Counted from the stretch's first letter, positions 12,101 to 21,270 are shown. The stretch: 64,000 bases of DNA from Gari tellinella (GCA_922989275.2 OV277857.1:8928001-8992000); one strand, 5' to 3'. Numbers and translations: made by a program. The notes: a model not told the origin generated them from the letters alone.

Positions 12101-13479
12101 ACCATTTGAATGAAACAAATGCAATTCATTTAAGTTCTCATCATTTAACAGAACTGTTTAATCTTTTTTTTTCAGAGAATGTTTATTGTACCAAATTACA
12201 CAGATGCCCAGGCCAAGATACCCTTTGCTAGAGTTAACCACAATAAGTATATGGTCACCGATAAAACAGCCTACATAGGTAAATAGCCCCTTTTGTTTAC
12301 AATCTGAACTCACACATAGCTCAGAGCTCTAGATGAAGTTAGTGTTACAGAGCTCCCTCTCTACAACAACACCCAATGGGAGACAAAGAGTGTGTGCGTT
12401 GTTGGGAGGGAGTCGTTATAGGGAGGGAAATTGGCTTACATTTGCAAACAGCTTGAATCCAGATCAGACGCCGCGTAATGCGGCGTCTGATCAGGATTCA
12501 AGCTGTTTGTCACTGGTCAATATATGTATTCTTTCAAAATCTCCACTTATATGTAACTGTGAGAGAAAACAGCAGAAGACAATCTTAAGCAGACGATATT
12601 GCAGCAGTAAAAGAGTTAGACCTAATTAACCCTTTTAGGGAATTACGGCGAGTGTCGTTGTAAGGAGGGAGTCGTTGGGAGGGCCGTTATAGAGAGGGAA
12701 CACTGTATGTATTTAATCTGTTACTCTATAGCCTGTTTCTAGTATTTGTGATAGACGACCACTTAAAACAGATTGAAACTAAAGCAGAATGTGCCTTAAG
12801 GCTTTAAGCTACCATCTGCTAGAATACGGAAAATATTTCTTTTGACACATATTTGTGACTGTATAAAATGGAACTATTTCTTTCAGTGTAGAAATGTCTT
12901 CACAGGTATACTGTTTGCAAATGGCTAGTTTATTCGCTGCTAGCGATGCCCTGTGTTAACACATTCAACCTGAGCAAGAAGTTTACTAGTCATTAACAAA
13001 CAGAGTACTTGTGGAGCGTACTCTTGTCCTTTACAAACTCTTGTTCTATGCAAACAGTGTAGACCCTGATCAGGGGGCTCCTGAAAGAGCCCTCTGATCA
13101 GGGTCTACACTGTTTGCCATTTTGCAATATATTACCAAAATCAGCCCTAAGTAGTCTAAAATGGAATAATCCCGATTGGAAACTGGAATTATCCATTATA
13201 AGTTTCAGGGGCCAATGAGTTACAGCGGAACACAGGGTTGATGGTCACTGTTGTATATTTTATATTTCAGGTACCTCTAACTGGTCAGGGGACTACTTTG
13301 TGTCAACAGCTGGAATTGGGCTCATTGTCCGTAAGGGCGATAGTGACGAGGAAGCCCATCAAACAGTGAAGGACGAACCTGATATTCGGCAACAGCTCGA
13401 GGACGTCTTCAACAGGGACTGGAATTCAGAATATTCATATAACCTCAGCCATTTTAATAGGACAAAAAATATACGTTAA
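5981..13479 (+). CDS. PLD3: PLD3/PLD4-like phospholipase D family protein, C-terminal part (6 exons)
   Basis: Join 5981-6114, 7589-7789, 8394-8533, 11198-11369, 12176-12278, 13271-13479; phases agree at every junction and the product (~318 residues) ends at TAA 13477-13479. It carries both HKD motifs of the phospholipase D superfamily, HTKLWLID (exon 1) and HNKYMVTD (exon 5), each followed by a G-S/T-x-N element ([18 protein letters not shown]). Flanking stretches such as FDAYWYLAV and [10 protein letters not shown] are typical of PLD3/PLD4. In vertebrates these are type II membrane glycoproteins of the endolysosome that act as 5'-3' single-strand exonucleases and limit nucleic-acid sensing. 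Human PLD3 is ~490 residues, so the cytosolic tail, membrane segment and first part of the catalytic domain are missing here and probably lie upstream of the window. PLD3 versus PLD4 versus a lineage-specific paralogue cannot be decided; the symbol names the family. Confidence 0.9.
6141..6285. mobile_element. Foldback MITE (CCAAGGTTATAAA ends), intron
   Basis: TCCAAGGTTATAAAGCTTTG and CGTTTTATAACCTTGGAC are inverted, with an inner palindrome CAAGCATTTGATT / AATCAAATGCTTGA. A related one lies at 7266-7364. Confidence 0.7.
6354..6600. mobile_element. Family I foldback MITE, intron
   Basis: Ends GGGGCCCGTCTTACGAAATG and CGTTTCGTAAGACAGGCCCC are inverted repeats, each followed inwards by GTCGTACGACAAA. 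The centre is a palindrome around TTGGAATCGTCTTTTC. Confidence 0.8.
6872..7036. repeat. Long foldback, intron
   Basis: GTAGGATAGGAATTTTCTCC...CTGACCC and its inverted copy GGGAGAAATTCCTATCCTAC meet around GGGACGAGGCTTGCTGAGTCCC; outer bases AATCCACCAT / ATGGTGGATT also pair. Confidence 0.7.
7266..7364. mobile_element. Foldback MITE (CCAAGGTTATAAA ends), intron
   Basis: TCCAAGGTTATAAATCTTTT and AAAGCTTTATAACCTTGGAC are inverted; the same family as 6141-6285, shorter. Confidence 0.65.
7589..7789 (+). CDS. PLD3: PLD3/4-like exon 2 of those in the window
   Basis: 67 codons in phase 0, from [10 protein letters not shown] to SYNTFLS. Acceptor TATGGCAG at 7588, donor GTAAGT at 7790. It contains [20 protein letters not shown], which matches the PLD3/4 region between the two HKD motifs. 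Several NxT/S sequons (NTT in TFNTTSY, for example) fit a luminal glycoprotein. Confidence 0.92.
7856..8097. mobile_element. Family A MITE, intron
   Basis: TTAACCCATAGCC at the left and ATGGGGTAATGGGTTAA at the right with a palindromic centre (GCAGGTTGAAAGTAAAGCAG and its inverse). TTAA at both ends. Confidence 0.85.
8283..8393 (+). repeat. Partial duplication of the splice acceptor before the third PLD exon
   Basis: TTTTCTTGACTAGAGCTTAC-CCCCTA at 8300-8325 repeats TTTTCTTGACTAGAGCTCAC-CCCCTG at 8380-8405. The upstream copy has an intact AG (8311-8312), but reading from it reaches TAG before the real exon. Confidence 0.75.
8394..8533 (+). CDS. PLD3: PLD3/4-like exon 3 of those in the window
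   Basis: 140 nt encoding [16 protein letters not shown] and later [19 protein letters not shown], matching the PLD3 segment 'SS.PP..CP.GR...FI.VAVM.YLPT.EFSH'. Of the AGs near the acceptor, only the one at 8392-8393 keeps the frame open; AG at 8394-8395 would give a stop at codon 4. The donor GTTAGT at 8534 is also the first base of a long minisatellite. Confidence 0.92.
8534..9733 (+). repeat. 51-bp minisatellite (~23 copies) starting at the splice donor
   Basis: The unit starts GTTAGTATCAGTAATACAAT and ends TGCCAACTA, 51 bp. About 23.5 copies run head to tail from the exact exon-intron boundary. Variation is small (ACTGCC or CCCTGCC, CAGGAAT or CAGTAAT), with one deleted unit near 9040. 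Every unit repeats the donor-like CTAGTTAGTAT. Confidence 0.95.
9940..10404. mobile_element. Family C MITE interrupted by a family B copy
   Basis: Left part has TATTACGACCACTAAAAAGA and GAAAGACAGGTGG; right part ends GTGGTCATAATAGAGAGGTT. A full B copy (10052-10302) lies at the centre, flanked by TTAA on both sides. Confidence 0.85.
10052..10302. mobile_element. Family B MITE nested in family C
   Basis: TTAACTCTTTCCTCCCTGAA at the left, GGACTAGGGTTCAAAGGGTT-AA at the right, central palindrome CAGAGGGCTCCTTTTGGAGC. It splits a TTAA at the centre of the host hairpin. Confidence 0.88.
10668..11159. mobile_element. Family A MITE interrupted by a family B copy
   Basis: The A copy begins TTAACCCATTGCACCATAAA, is cut in CCTGCTTTAA by B (10875-11124), and resumes with GAAGTCCCATTTCTTCC...GAAACAGG. 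Confidence 0.82.
10875..11124. mobile_element. Family B MITE nested in family A
   Basis: TTAACTCTTTGAACCCTAGT to TTTCAGGGAGGAAAGAGTTA-A, inverted relative to the copy at 10052. TTAA at both ends. Confidence 0.85.
11198..11369 (+). CDS. PLD3: PLD3/4-like exon 4 of those in the window
   Basis: Completes the Lys codon split by the previous intron, then reads [35 protein letters not shown] and onward. Acceptor TTTCTAG at 11197, donor GTAAGT at 11370. The WPxIDDxLR and VKVRLL segments are characteristic of the PLD3/4 C-terminal half. Confidence 0.92.
11397..11615. mobile_element. Family I foldback MITE (degenerate), intron
   Basis: GGGACCCGTTTCATAAAATT and AAGTTTTAAGAAACAGGGCC are the inverted ends; TTGGAATCGTCTTGAAAAGA lies at the centre, as in 6354-6600. 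Confidence 0.65.
11672..11860. mobile_element. Family E remnant followed by a family A fragment, intron
   Basis: CACTACTCATTAGAATCATC...AATGAGTAGTCACACCATAGG is the E core; AAAGCAGGCTGAAAGTAAAG and its inverse follow at 11801-11850 from family A. Confidence 0.6.
12176..12278 (+). CDS. PLD3: PLD3/4-like exon 5 with second HKD motif
   Basis: Reads [20 protein letters not shown] followed by [15 protein letters not shown]. The second HxKxxxxD motif is complete, with Asp in the last position where I recall Glu in human PLD3. Acceptor is T8-rich CAG at 12175, donor GTAAAT at 12279. It ends in phase 1, leaving the first base of a Gly codon. Confidence 0.93.
12345..12705. mobile_element. Family G foldback MITE, intron
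   Basis: The ends relate to ACAGTGTTCCCTCTC (right end at 12692-12706 AGAGAGGGAACACTGTA). The centre is AATCCAGATCAGACGCCGCG and its inverse. It makes a spurious frame with the peptide NSLNPDQTP, an artefact of this repeat class. Confidence 0.75.
12716..13221. mobile_element. Family A fragment followed by a family B copy, intron
   Basis: 12716-12900 has CTGTTACTCTATAGCCTGTT and TCTGCTAGAATACGGAAAAT from A. 12957-13221 has the B core ACCCTGATCAGGGGGCTCC with its inverse, and ends TTTCAGGGGCCAATGAGTTA. Confidence 0.7.
13271..13479 (+). CDS. PLD3: PLD3/4-like terminal coding exon
   Basis: Completes the Gly codon, then [20 protein letters not shown], a variable acidic stretch, [18 protein letters not shown] and a short basic tail to TAA at 13477-13479. 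[10 protein letters not shown] is the post-HKD element of PLD3/4. Length and end point agree with the family C-terminus. Confidence 0.93.
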
Positions 13480-13560
13480 GGATTGTTTTGCCATTTAAAT
13501 AGTCATTGTTCAGTAAAATACTGTGAATGTTAGTGAAAGCCCCACTTTTGTCAATGTTCT

Positions 13561-13566
13561 AATAAA
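13561..13566 (+). terminator. Poly(A) signal of the PLD3/4-like gene
   Basis: AATAAA lies 82 bp after the stop codon and is followed by TGTG-containing sequence. It is the first canonical signal after the coding end. The cleavage site itself is not determined. Confidence 0.65.
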
Positions 13567-13599
13567 GAATCAGTGGTTGTGTTAAATATGGGAGACAGC

Positions 13600-13910
13600 T
13601 TAAAGCATGATGAAATCTTTTACAGGAGCTTTCTGTTGAATTTTCATCATGCTTTAGCACTTTTCCTCATAATAATACCTTTTGATACTGGGAATGTAAT
13701 GACTTCTCACTCGTGGCTCTGATCCTCTGTTTCCCCCGCCCGTTTTATATAGAAAGGGAAAGTGACTACTAATACACATAGGGACACAGGGGGTGGTAAT
13801 GAACAGGGACTTTGGTGTTTCTTTCCGGGATCTTTGACCCTCTTTACGCTAATCTACACAAGATTGACAGGAAATCCCGAGGATCAGAGCCACCAGTGAG
13901 AAGCCGTCAC
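13600..13910. repeat. Two foldbacks downstream of the PLD gene
   Basis: 13590-13665 is a C-like hairpin (AAAGCATGATGAAA / TTTTCATCATGCTTT). 13690-13909 has GACTTCTCACTCGTGGCTCT-GATCCTC, inverted at 13880-13909 as GAGGATCAGAGCCACCAGTG-AGAAG. Confidence 0.7.
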
Positions 13911-14138
13911 ATCACCAGTAGATTTTTTGGATGTCCACAATTGCGGACGAAACAGCTTTAAAAATTTGCAAGTGTTGTGTTTAGAAGATAAGCTGGAATT
14001 ACCAACACGATTATATCATTCAAGAATATACTGCTAACTATAGGTGCAGATGATATTGAAAATGTTGGTTAATTATTTGGTTTATTTATATTATAATATA
14101 ACAATCATAGCCAGACACAACTCGAATTTCAATTCTCT

Positions 14139-14418
14139 TAACCAATTACCCCATAGTCTTTTGTCAATCACTAAGAAAGATCATGAGATGTCTGCTTAAA
14201 GCAGGTTTGAAAGAAAAGCAGAATGCTCCTTAAGGAGCAATTTGCTTTACTTTCAAACCTGTTTTAAGCTGCCATCAGCTAACTTACCAATGCTGAGATA
14301 TAGTAAAGATTTCCATTGATACCTAATTACCTATTCTTTAATGCATAGAATGGATTTTTTTTGTGAGGAGAAATAAACTAAGGGTGTGAAAAGGCATATC
14401 TATGGGATAATGGGTTAA
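14139..14418. mobile_element. Family A MITE
   Basis: TTAACCAATTACCCCATAG at the left, ATGGGATAATGGGTTAA at the right, palindromic centre GAATGCTCCTTAAGGAGCAA. Confidence 0.82.
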
Positions 14419-14499
14419 TTTACGATTATTTACCATATAATTTTTCGACTTCACCAATCCTTTTGATTACAACCCTGTGAAAAGTTCACTTATCACTAT

Positions 14500-14650
14500 C
14501 CTATGCAGGAGCCCTCTGATCCGGGTCTACACTGTTTATCGTTTTGAAAACATATTTGTAAAAATAACCCTTAATAGTCTAAAATTGACTAGACTTAATT
14601 GGAAACTGGGATTGACCGTTTAAACTTTCAGTGGTGAACGAGATAAAGAA
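14500..14650. mobile_element. Family B fragment
   Basis: Only one arm: CAGGAGCCCTCTGATCCGGG, TCTACACTGTTTATCG and the closing AAACTTTCAGTGGTGAACGA. Confidence 0.6.
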
Positions 14651-14712
14651 GCAATTCCATTCTCCTTCATTGGTGGTTAGCATAATACAGGGTTAGTCTA
14701 CATATGAGTGTT

Positions 14713-14915
14713 TACAGTAAAACCTCTCTATTATGACCACTAAATTGTGCTAATTTTTAGGTGATTAAGACATGTGTCAACTTAAAGCAAGATGAAAGTA
14801 AAACAGAAAGCTCTTCTAGGAGCTTTCTGTTATACTTTCACCTCACTGTAAGCTGTCACCTGTCTTTTATACAATAATATTGCCAAGTCTTTAGTAATAG
14901 AGAGGTTTTTCTGTA
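14713..14915. mobile_element. Family C MITE
   Basis: TACAGTAAAACCTCTCTATT to AATAGAGAGGTTTTTCTGTA with hairpin core GAAAGCTCTTCTAGGAGCTTTC. TA at both ends. Confidence 0.85.
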
Positions 14916-15062
14916 TATGTATACATTATCACAGGGTCTAAAATGTAGGCATTTTCACTTGTCTTTCAATCATATTGTATAACTATGCAAATTTGTAATT
15001 GTGTTTCCATGTTCTCTGTAATCAATGTATTAGATAGTGTTTTCATTCTTAGAATGCATTTG

Positions 15063-15316
15063 TCAATTACCCCATAGCCTGTTTTTAGTTTGGAAGACAG
15101 GTGACCACTTAAAGCAGGTTGAAAGTAAAGCAGAATGTGCCTTAATGCACATTCTGCTTTACTTTTAGCCTGCTTTAAGCTATCACCTACTATACAAGGG
15201 TAAAGAAAACATTCATTTTAGTATATGTTCATGACTGTATAAAATTGAACTATTTTCTTCAGTGGAGGAATAAATTAAATGTGCTAGAAGGCCCTTCTAT
15301 GAGGGAAAAGGGTTAA
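15063..15316. mobile_element. Family A MITE
   Basis: TCAATTACCCCATAGCC at the left, GAGGGAAAAGGGTTAA at the right, centre GAATGTGCCTTAATGCACATTC. Confidence 0.82.
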
Positions 15317-16174
15317 GTAAAACTGTTGTCTGCAATAACTATCCTTTGCTGTTGTTCTAAAATTAGTGAATTTCTATTCAAAATAGGGTCAGAGTGTTAA
15401 ACAGTTGGGTTCAGTTGTTTAGAGTCTCAAGTTTGCAACAGTAATCACAACTTACGATTTAACAACTATTTTCTGAGTTATTTCCCTTGTTTGGATTTCA
15501 GGAGTAAGTTTAGTTATAAAGTTTTGTCTTGGCTTCCTTGCCTACAGTTTTTTTTTCTCTCAATTTTATGAAAACTTTACAGTCATTCTTACTGTCATTG
15601 AATTCAACAATCATTTCTAGAGTTATTGCCCTTTTAAGGAGTATTATTAGTTGTTCAATTTTGCCCGCTTTTCTTCTATAGTTTTAGTCAATTTTTCTTT
15701 ACATTCACTCAACCTGTGCACCTGCAAATTTGTAATTGCCTTTTGAAATAGGGTATTAGTACAAAAACATTAATATTGAACATAAGCTCAAAAGTATTTG
15801 ATATAGCCTCATGAAATATCACACAATTATTTATCATCACAAGAGTTACATTCTATTTAAGGGCCATAATTTTTTTCATGCGCATTATTCAAATTATCCC
15901 CATTTCTGACTTTGAAAATTATGCACTTTGAGTTTCTGTAAAATTCCAACCGTGCATTTATACTGGCAAATATTGAGCCCGGTAGTTGGGTTTGGGTGCA
16001 GGTATTTTTAGCCTTTGACTTGCCGTTAGAATCGTGTCAATGAGCGTTTGTTGAGGCATACAGGTGAAAATGATTGAAATGATAAGATTAAATGTATAAA
16101 GCTAACCTGTAAGCCTTGAGTTCAGATATGTGATACACATTATTGCCTTAATACTCTACCATTATTAGTTATAC
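15317..16174. other. No gene recognised
   Basis: AT-rich sequence; phrases such as GAGTTATTTCCCTTG and GGGCCATAA are typical of bivalve dispersed repeats. No exon supported. Confidence 0.45.
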
Positions 16175-16372
16175 TACAGTAAAACCGCTCTATTACAACC
16201 ACTAAAACGAAAGCTTATTGATTTTATAAAAGACAGGAATCAGTTTAAAGCAAAGTGACAGTAAAACAGAAAGCTCCTAAGGAGCTTTCTGTTTTACTGT
16301 CATCTTGCTCTAAGAAGTCACCTGTTGTAAACTAATCATAATACAATTAGTGCTGTAATATAGAGGTTATAC
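16175..16372. mobile_element. Family C MITE
   Basis: TACAGTAAAACCGCTCTATT, hairpin AGAAAGCTCCTAAGGAGCTTT, right end AATATAGAGGTTATA. Confidence 0.8.
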
Positions 16373-16504
16373 ATTTATTATCATCAGTCTCATCTACATT
16401 CATTGTTGATATCATATTTTTGTACACCTGTTAGATATAATTAATTAAAACTACTTTTTGCTAGCACATTGACTTTCTTTATTTGTACTTTCCATTTTCA
16501 TTGA

Positions 16505-17015
16505 TTAACCCATTGAACCTAAGTGAGGCACAGATATATACCTGTGGAGAGTACATGTGTCATATTGAAACCGTGAAGAACCAGGTCAGGGCTCCTACAA
16601 GAGCTCGCTGACAAAGGTCTGCACTTTTGTCAGCCTGCAATATATATGGTAAAATAGCAATAAATTGTGAAGATTTAATTTGAAACTGGAATGGTCCATT
16701 TGAAGTTGCATGGGTAAATAAGATTTATGAACTCTTTAACTGCCAAATCGTTTTTAAGCGTCATTGAGAGTGAAGGGTTAAAGGCTTCAAACACTGAACC
16801 CTAGCAACGAGTATACTGGTCTTTTAAAAACACTGTGCCTGTAAAAGAGTATATGTGTCGCATAGAAACAGTGCATATCCAGATCACGGGGCTCGTTACG
16901 GAGCCCTCTGATCAGGATATGCACTGTTTGTGACTTTGAAATGTATTGTTAAAATTTGTAAAATAGTCAAAAATGGACAATGTCTTACTGGAAACTGAAA
17001 TAATTTAGATCATGA
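16505..17015. mobile_element. Two family B copies in tandem, degenerate
   Basis: First 16505-16735 (TTAACCCATTGAACCTAAGT, CAGGGCTCCTACAAGAGCTC). Second about 16790-17010 (GAACCCTAGCAACGAGTATA, GGGGCTCGTTACGGAGCCCT, closing AACTGAAATAATT). Confidence 0.65.
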
Positions 17016-17062
17016 GTTTAGTTTTCCGCTGCTGCGGGTGTCCCAATTGCTGTGATATGCAG

Positions 17063-17322
17063 CAGGGGGCCGTCTTACGAATCGTCGTACGACAAATATT
17101 GTTGTAAGTACATTGTAATAACTTTAAAATACATTTAATTTCTGATTTCTCCATCTGATCCTGTCGTGAGACATCTCTTTAGAATAATATTTTCAAGACA
17201 ATTCCAAAGAGATGTCACAAAGCATGATAAAATGGAGAAATAAATAGTACAATTGAGAACTTAAAGTTTGACTTACAGCAATATTTATCGTACGACGTTC
17301 CGTAAGACGGGCCTCAGGTGGC
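17063..17322. mobile_element. Family I foldback MITE
   Basis: GGGGCCGTCTTACGAATCGT and CGTTCCGTAAGACGGGCCTC are inverted ends, with CGTACGACAAATATT / AATATTTATCGTACGAC inside. Confidence 0.8.
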
Positions 17323-18227
17323 TAGGGTGCCTAACACCAAAACTAAACTCCACTTTTAAGAGCCCTCTGATCTATCTGGATCTTCAATGTTCATGCCCGT
17401 AGGAAGCAAAATGGGATTGGGGCACACTCTTCATTCAGCGGCGGGGGTGTTCCTACGTGCCCGCTGTTCGTATAAGACAAGTGTACTCTTCACAGGTAAA
17501 CTATTTTCAAATGACGAGTATACGTCACTGTGGCTAAATGGGCTAGCCTGCAGCATTAAGACAAGTGCTAGGGACCCACGTTAAAGAGGGTAAGGATTAG
17601 TGTCCGGATGCGGACCAAATGTTAATGTGCTCCCAATCTTTTCATCTGAAAATACCAAGTTGACCATAATTTTACACATTTTATTTTTTGAGAAGGTGAG
17701 CGGTTTAGGTTCAGTGTGGCCCTCTTGTTTCCTAATCCCGGACTGGACGTCTAGACAAACAGTTTGGAGCCTGATCAGACTTATTTGCTAACCTTTCAAT
17801 CGATTCTAAGACGCATCTTCTAGTATCTCGGATCTGCTCAATATCCGCAGGCCTAGTGTTTGACACTCGTGTAGTTTCAGTTTTAACATGGTTTTAAGTC
17901 ATATTGCCAAAACTCCTCATTTTCAGAACTTGGTGATTAAAGCAGACATCAATTTTAAGCAGATAACATCCTGGCATTCAATGGGTTCGTTAATCTTATG
18001 AAACGCCGTACGGCATTTCCTGATGGAAGACCGGGTGGAACGGGAATCCGGACCCCCGTTCCTTGAAATCCCTGAGTGAAAAGGAAAGACGGGAAGAAGG
18101 AATAAATGCTGAAAATTGGTGAAGCCCTTTCATCATTGCATGTTGTGTATTTTTTTTCGTTTGCAACAAATATTGTCTGCTGTTGTTCTCTAAAAATAAA
18201 ATAGATTTTTCAAAATTTCTTTTTAAA
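17323..18227. other. No gene recognised; family B/D scraps
   Basis: GAGCCCTCTGATCTATCTGG at 17360 and AACAGTTTGGAGCCTGATCA at 17760 are remnants of the B/D hairpins. Open frames here have no recognisable homology. Confidence 0.45.
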
Positions 18228-18330
18228 AAAGGGGCAGGATGTCAAACCGTTTGGATCCTGGTGAGACGCCGCGTTACGTTGCGTCTCACCTGGATCCGAA
18301 CTGTCACGAGTCCGCTGCTAGCATGCAACG
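18228..18330. mobile_element. Family D hairpin remnant
   Basis: CGTTTGGATCCTGGTGAGAC-GCCGCG and its inverse CGTCTCACCTGGATCCGAAC form a hairpin; outer ends are lost. Confidence 0.65.
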
Positions 18331-19293
18331 GGTTAAATAAAAACGCAAATGCAATGGATTAAATTAACGTAGAAAATGGCATTTCTTGAAAATGTTGTAA
18401 ACGATTATTTTCAATCTGAGTGCCAAACTTGTAGGACTCTTTTTCAAGTTGTGCTGTGCCTAGTTAGATGCCGAGTTACACAGCGTCTGTGTGTAGCTGA
18501 AATTATTCAAATTAATACATTACCATGTTTATTTGGAAATAATAACTGCATCCCCTGCACATTTTAATAGCAATAGGATAAAGGAAATTAGGGCAGGTCT
18601 AAGATTCTAGCTCTTTTGAAAGCTTTAAACTGTTACACAATACAATAAAATACAATAGGCCTACAAAAGCTAATATTTCCAGCTTTTGTAAGCAGAAAGC
18701 TGTTCTCTGCAAAAATTGAAAAACTCGAGCTGAACTATATCCAAAGCCAAAGAACGCATATATATCATAGTATCAACACTGTTTTGGATGCTGACCAGTG
18801 TTTGATATAGAATTTCATGCACAAAGCGGAGTTTCAAGTATCAAGTAAAACTAAGTATCACGAAAATGTGAAAATTACAGGGCGCAAAAGGTCGGAGATC
18901 AAGGGAGATCAAGAGACTGTGAGCAGCCCACAACTAAATTGGTATATATTTCATATTTTACGTCTATGACAGCTTTTCAAAATTATTGCAAAAGATTGAA
19001 CAATACTTGATGTTGTTAGACAGCACGTGCTTAACTTTAAAATCTTAAAATTGTGTTAAATATAGCTGATCGTAGCTCGTTATCAGTGTCAACCTGGATG
19101 CATAAATGATACAGTCAAACCTGTGTCAAGCGGCTACATCTACATCTACGTGATTACTCCCTACTATCAATTGCTGATAATTACAGGGAGGTCGGGGGAC
19201 AGTGTTAAAATAATAGTAATACAATGAGACTGCTATTTCATAGAAGTCACAAACAGTGCAAAACAGTGCAGTAAACAGACAATTTAAAAACAG
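18331..19293. other. No gene recognised
   Basis: Unassigned sequence upstream of TKFC. It could hold a promoter or non-coding first exon, but no TATA box or CpG cluster that I could defend was seen. Confidence 0.4.
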
Positions 19294-19297
19294 TTAA

Positions 19298-19825
19298 AGG
19301 GACTCGCAACCGGATGGTGTACTTGTCAAAATAAAATAAAATACTCAAATAAAAGCAAATTTGTGGCATTATTTGGCTTCTGACATTAAAAAAATATGAT
19401 CAGTCCAAAAAAAGTCTCAAGAATCGTCACCAAATCTTAGTTTTTTTTAGATATTTTCCATCGTTTTTCTATAGCGTCAGCTGACGGTATAGTTGTTGTT
19501 GTTGCTTCTCTACACGGGCTCAGACATAAACCCGAGCCGAATATGTATAAATAAATCGCTACCAGTGAAGTACGTTAATTTGCTACCATATAGATAGAGA
19601 GCCCCAGTAGCCGCGTGGTTAAGGCGCTTGCCTTTGTTTTCATGTTTGTCTCCGCATGGAGGGTCACGGGTTCGAATCCCACCAGAGCTTCTTCCTTCTT
19701 TTTTTTTTGAAATGCAATTTTTGACAGAATTTATTATCCAAAACTAAATCTTACCCATTTATATAAGCATTTTACATATATTTACAAATTACTATTTTTA
19801 ATGCTAAATCCGGTTGCGAGCCTCT
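19298..19825 (+). mobile_element. TTAA-flanked inverted-repeat element with a tRNA-Leu-like insert
   Basis: Left end AGGGACTCGCAACCGGAT and right end ATCCGGTTGCGAGCCTCT are 18-bp inverted repeats with 16 matches. TTAA lies on each side (19294-19297, 19826-19829). 528 bp, no transposase, so non-autonomous. The right half is shared with 4973-5234 and an inner part with 1430-1550. TTAA target sites are typical of piggyBac-like transposons; that assignment is inference. Confidence 0.78.
19599..19690 (+). pseudogene. tRNA-Leu-like pseudogene inside the TTAA element
   Basis: A box TAGCCGCGTGGTTAAGGCG, variable-arm TCTCCGCATGGAGG and B box GGGTTCGAATCCCACC match leucine tRNA. The anticodon arm is degenerate. 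Poly-T follows at 19699, which could stop Pol III. Confidence 0.72.
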
Positions 19826-20238
19826 TTAAAAACAGGTAAGTGATTAGTGTTTGAAAGAGCAGAGGCTAGCAGTGAAGCCCGAGAGGCTGTCACTGGCCTT
19901 GATGTTATAAGGAGCTGGTTCCAAAGTCTGATACTACGAGGAAAACATGATTTAGCATGAAATTGTGTTCTAGAAAATGGTGTTATGAAGTTGAGTTTTC
20001 TTGATATGTGGAGGTGGCTGTGATCTACTACTACAAATCTAATGTTTGACTGAAGACTTCAAGTAAATACGACTTCATTATCTAGGTGGATGTTTATTGC
20101 TAAACAAAGGAGATAAAGTAGAAAGCTTCTATGGCGACTTTACAGGTTACCTTTCCTTTGTCCTGCATTAAGCTGACAATTTGGCAATTTGTAGTCTTGA
20201 ATTTAACAAAAGTCTGACAGGTAGTGTGTGTGTTACAG

Positions 20239-20256
20239 GTGGGGGGGGGGGGGGGG
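20239..20256. repeat. Poly-G run
   Basis: About 17 consecutive G, possibly of uncertain length because of sequencing. It produces Gly/Pro runs in meaningless frames. Confidence 0.9.
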
Positions 20257-20278
20257 CTTAGTTGTTGATTTGCTGTTG

Positions 20279-20653
20279 TACAGTGTTCCCTCTCTACAAC
20301 TGCCCTCCTCCCAACAACCACTCCCTCCTTACAACGACACCTGCAGCAGTTCCCTAAATAGGACATTTATGTCTAACGCTTTTACTGCTCCAAATTCCAA
20401 TGTCGTCTGCTTAAAGTTGTCGTCATTCTGTTTTACATAGTAGACATTTTGACGGGAAAAACTTAATAAGGAATGACAAACAGCTTGAATCCAGATCAGA
20501 CGCCGCATTATGCGCCGTCTGATCTGGATTCAAGCTGTTTGCAAATGTACGCCAATTTCCCTCCCTATAACCACTCCCTCCAACGACTCCCTCTGAACAT
20601 CCCACATAATTGTTGTCTCCCATTTGATGTCTTTGTAGAGAGAAAACACTGTA
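20279..20653. mobile_element. Family G foldback MITE
   Basis: TACAGTGTTCCCTCTCTACA and AGAGAGAAAACACTGTA with TA ends. Sub-terminal CTCCCTCC arrays and a central hairpin TGAATCCAGATCAGACGCCG and inverse. Confidence 0.8.
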
Positions 20654-20799
20654 TTCTGTATTCTAACTTTCTTATACAAACACCCAGTGTGATATCAGAT
20701 AGGAAATCAGAGAAATAGAACAAATAAATAAGTAAGGAGACAAACTCGTTTTTACTTCTAGTTTGGGGAATATCATGACATGCTCTATGCCTATGGAAG

Positions 20800-21250
20800 T
20801 CGCTGGAAAAATGCAGGCCTTTATCTCACCATTTTGGGAAAATTACAACTTTAGAACTAACAACCTTATTTTGAAACCAAACCCTATGGTGTGACTACTC
20901 ATTAGAATCTTAAATCTCAATCTAGTGCCCTGTGTGTCTTTGAACCTTCAGGCCTTTTTCTGGTGTATCTTGTAACGGGTCCGGTAAAACGGACCCATTC
21001 CAAATGGGAAATGGTAAAAAATATTCCCAATTTCAAAAAATAATTTTGTTTGGATACAGGTTGTTACTGATAACTAATAAAACTAGTGGAAATAAATACT
21101 ACATGTCAATTTTTCTGGCCATTTAGCTTCAGTATAATGTGAAATCAAGTCTAAAAATTCTTCCGAAAACATGATTTTTTGTGCCGATATTTTCCCAAAT
21201 CAGACATTGCAGTTTTTCCCAAAATGGCCAGAAAAAGGCCTGACCTTTGT
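20800..21250. repeat. Inverted-repeat region just before the TKFC start
   Basis: AATGCAGGCCTTTATCTCAC-CATTTTGGGAAAA at 20811 and TTTTTCCCAAAATGGCCAGA-AAAAGGCC at 21211-21240 are inverted to each other; a half E element (ACTACTCATTAGAATC) lies at 20896. Confidence 0.55.
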
Positions 21251-21270
21251 GATTTGTTAACAACAGGACC

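Noticed and set aside
20100..20366. Reverse-strand frame with a Pro-rich run
   Set aside because: Produced by the poly-G tract and the family G MITE.
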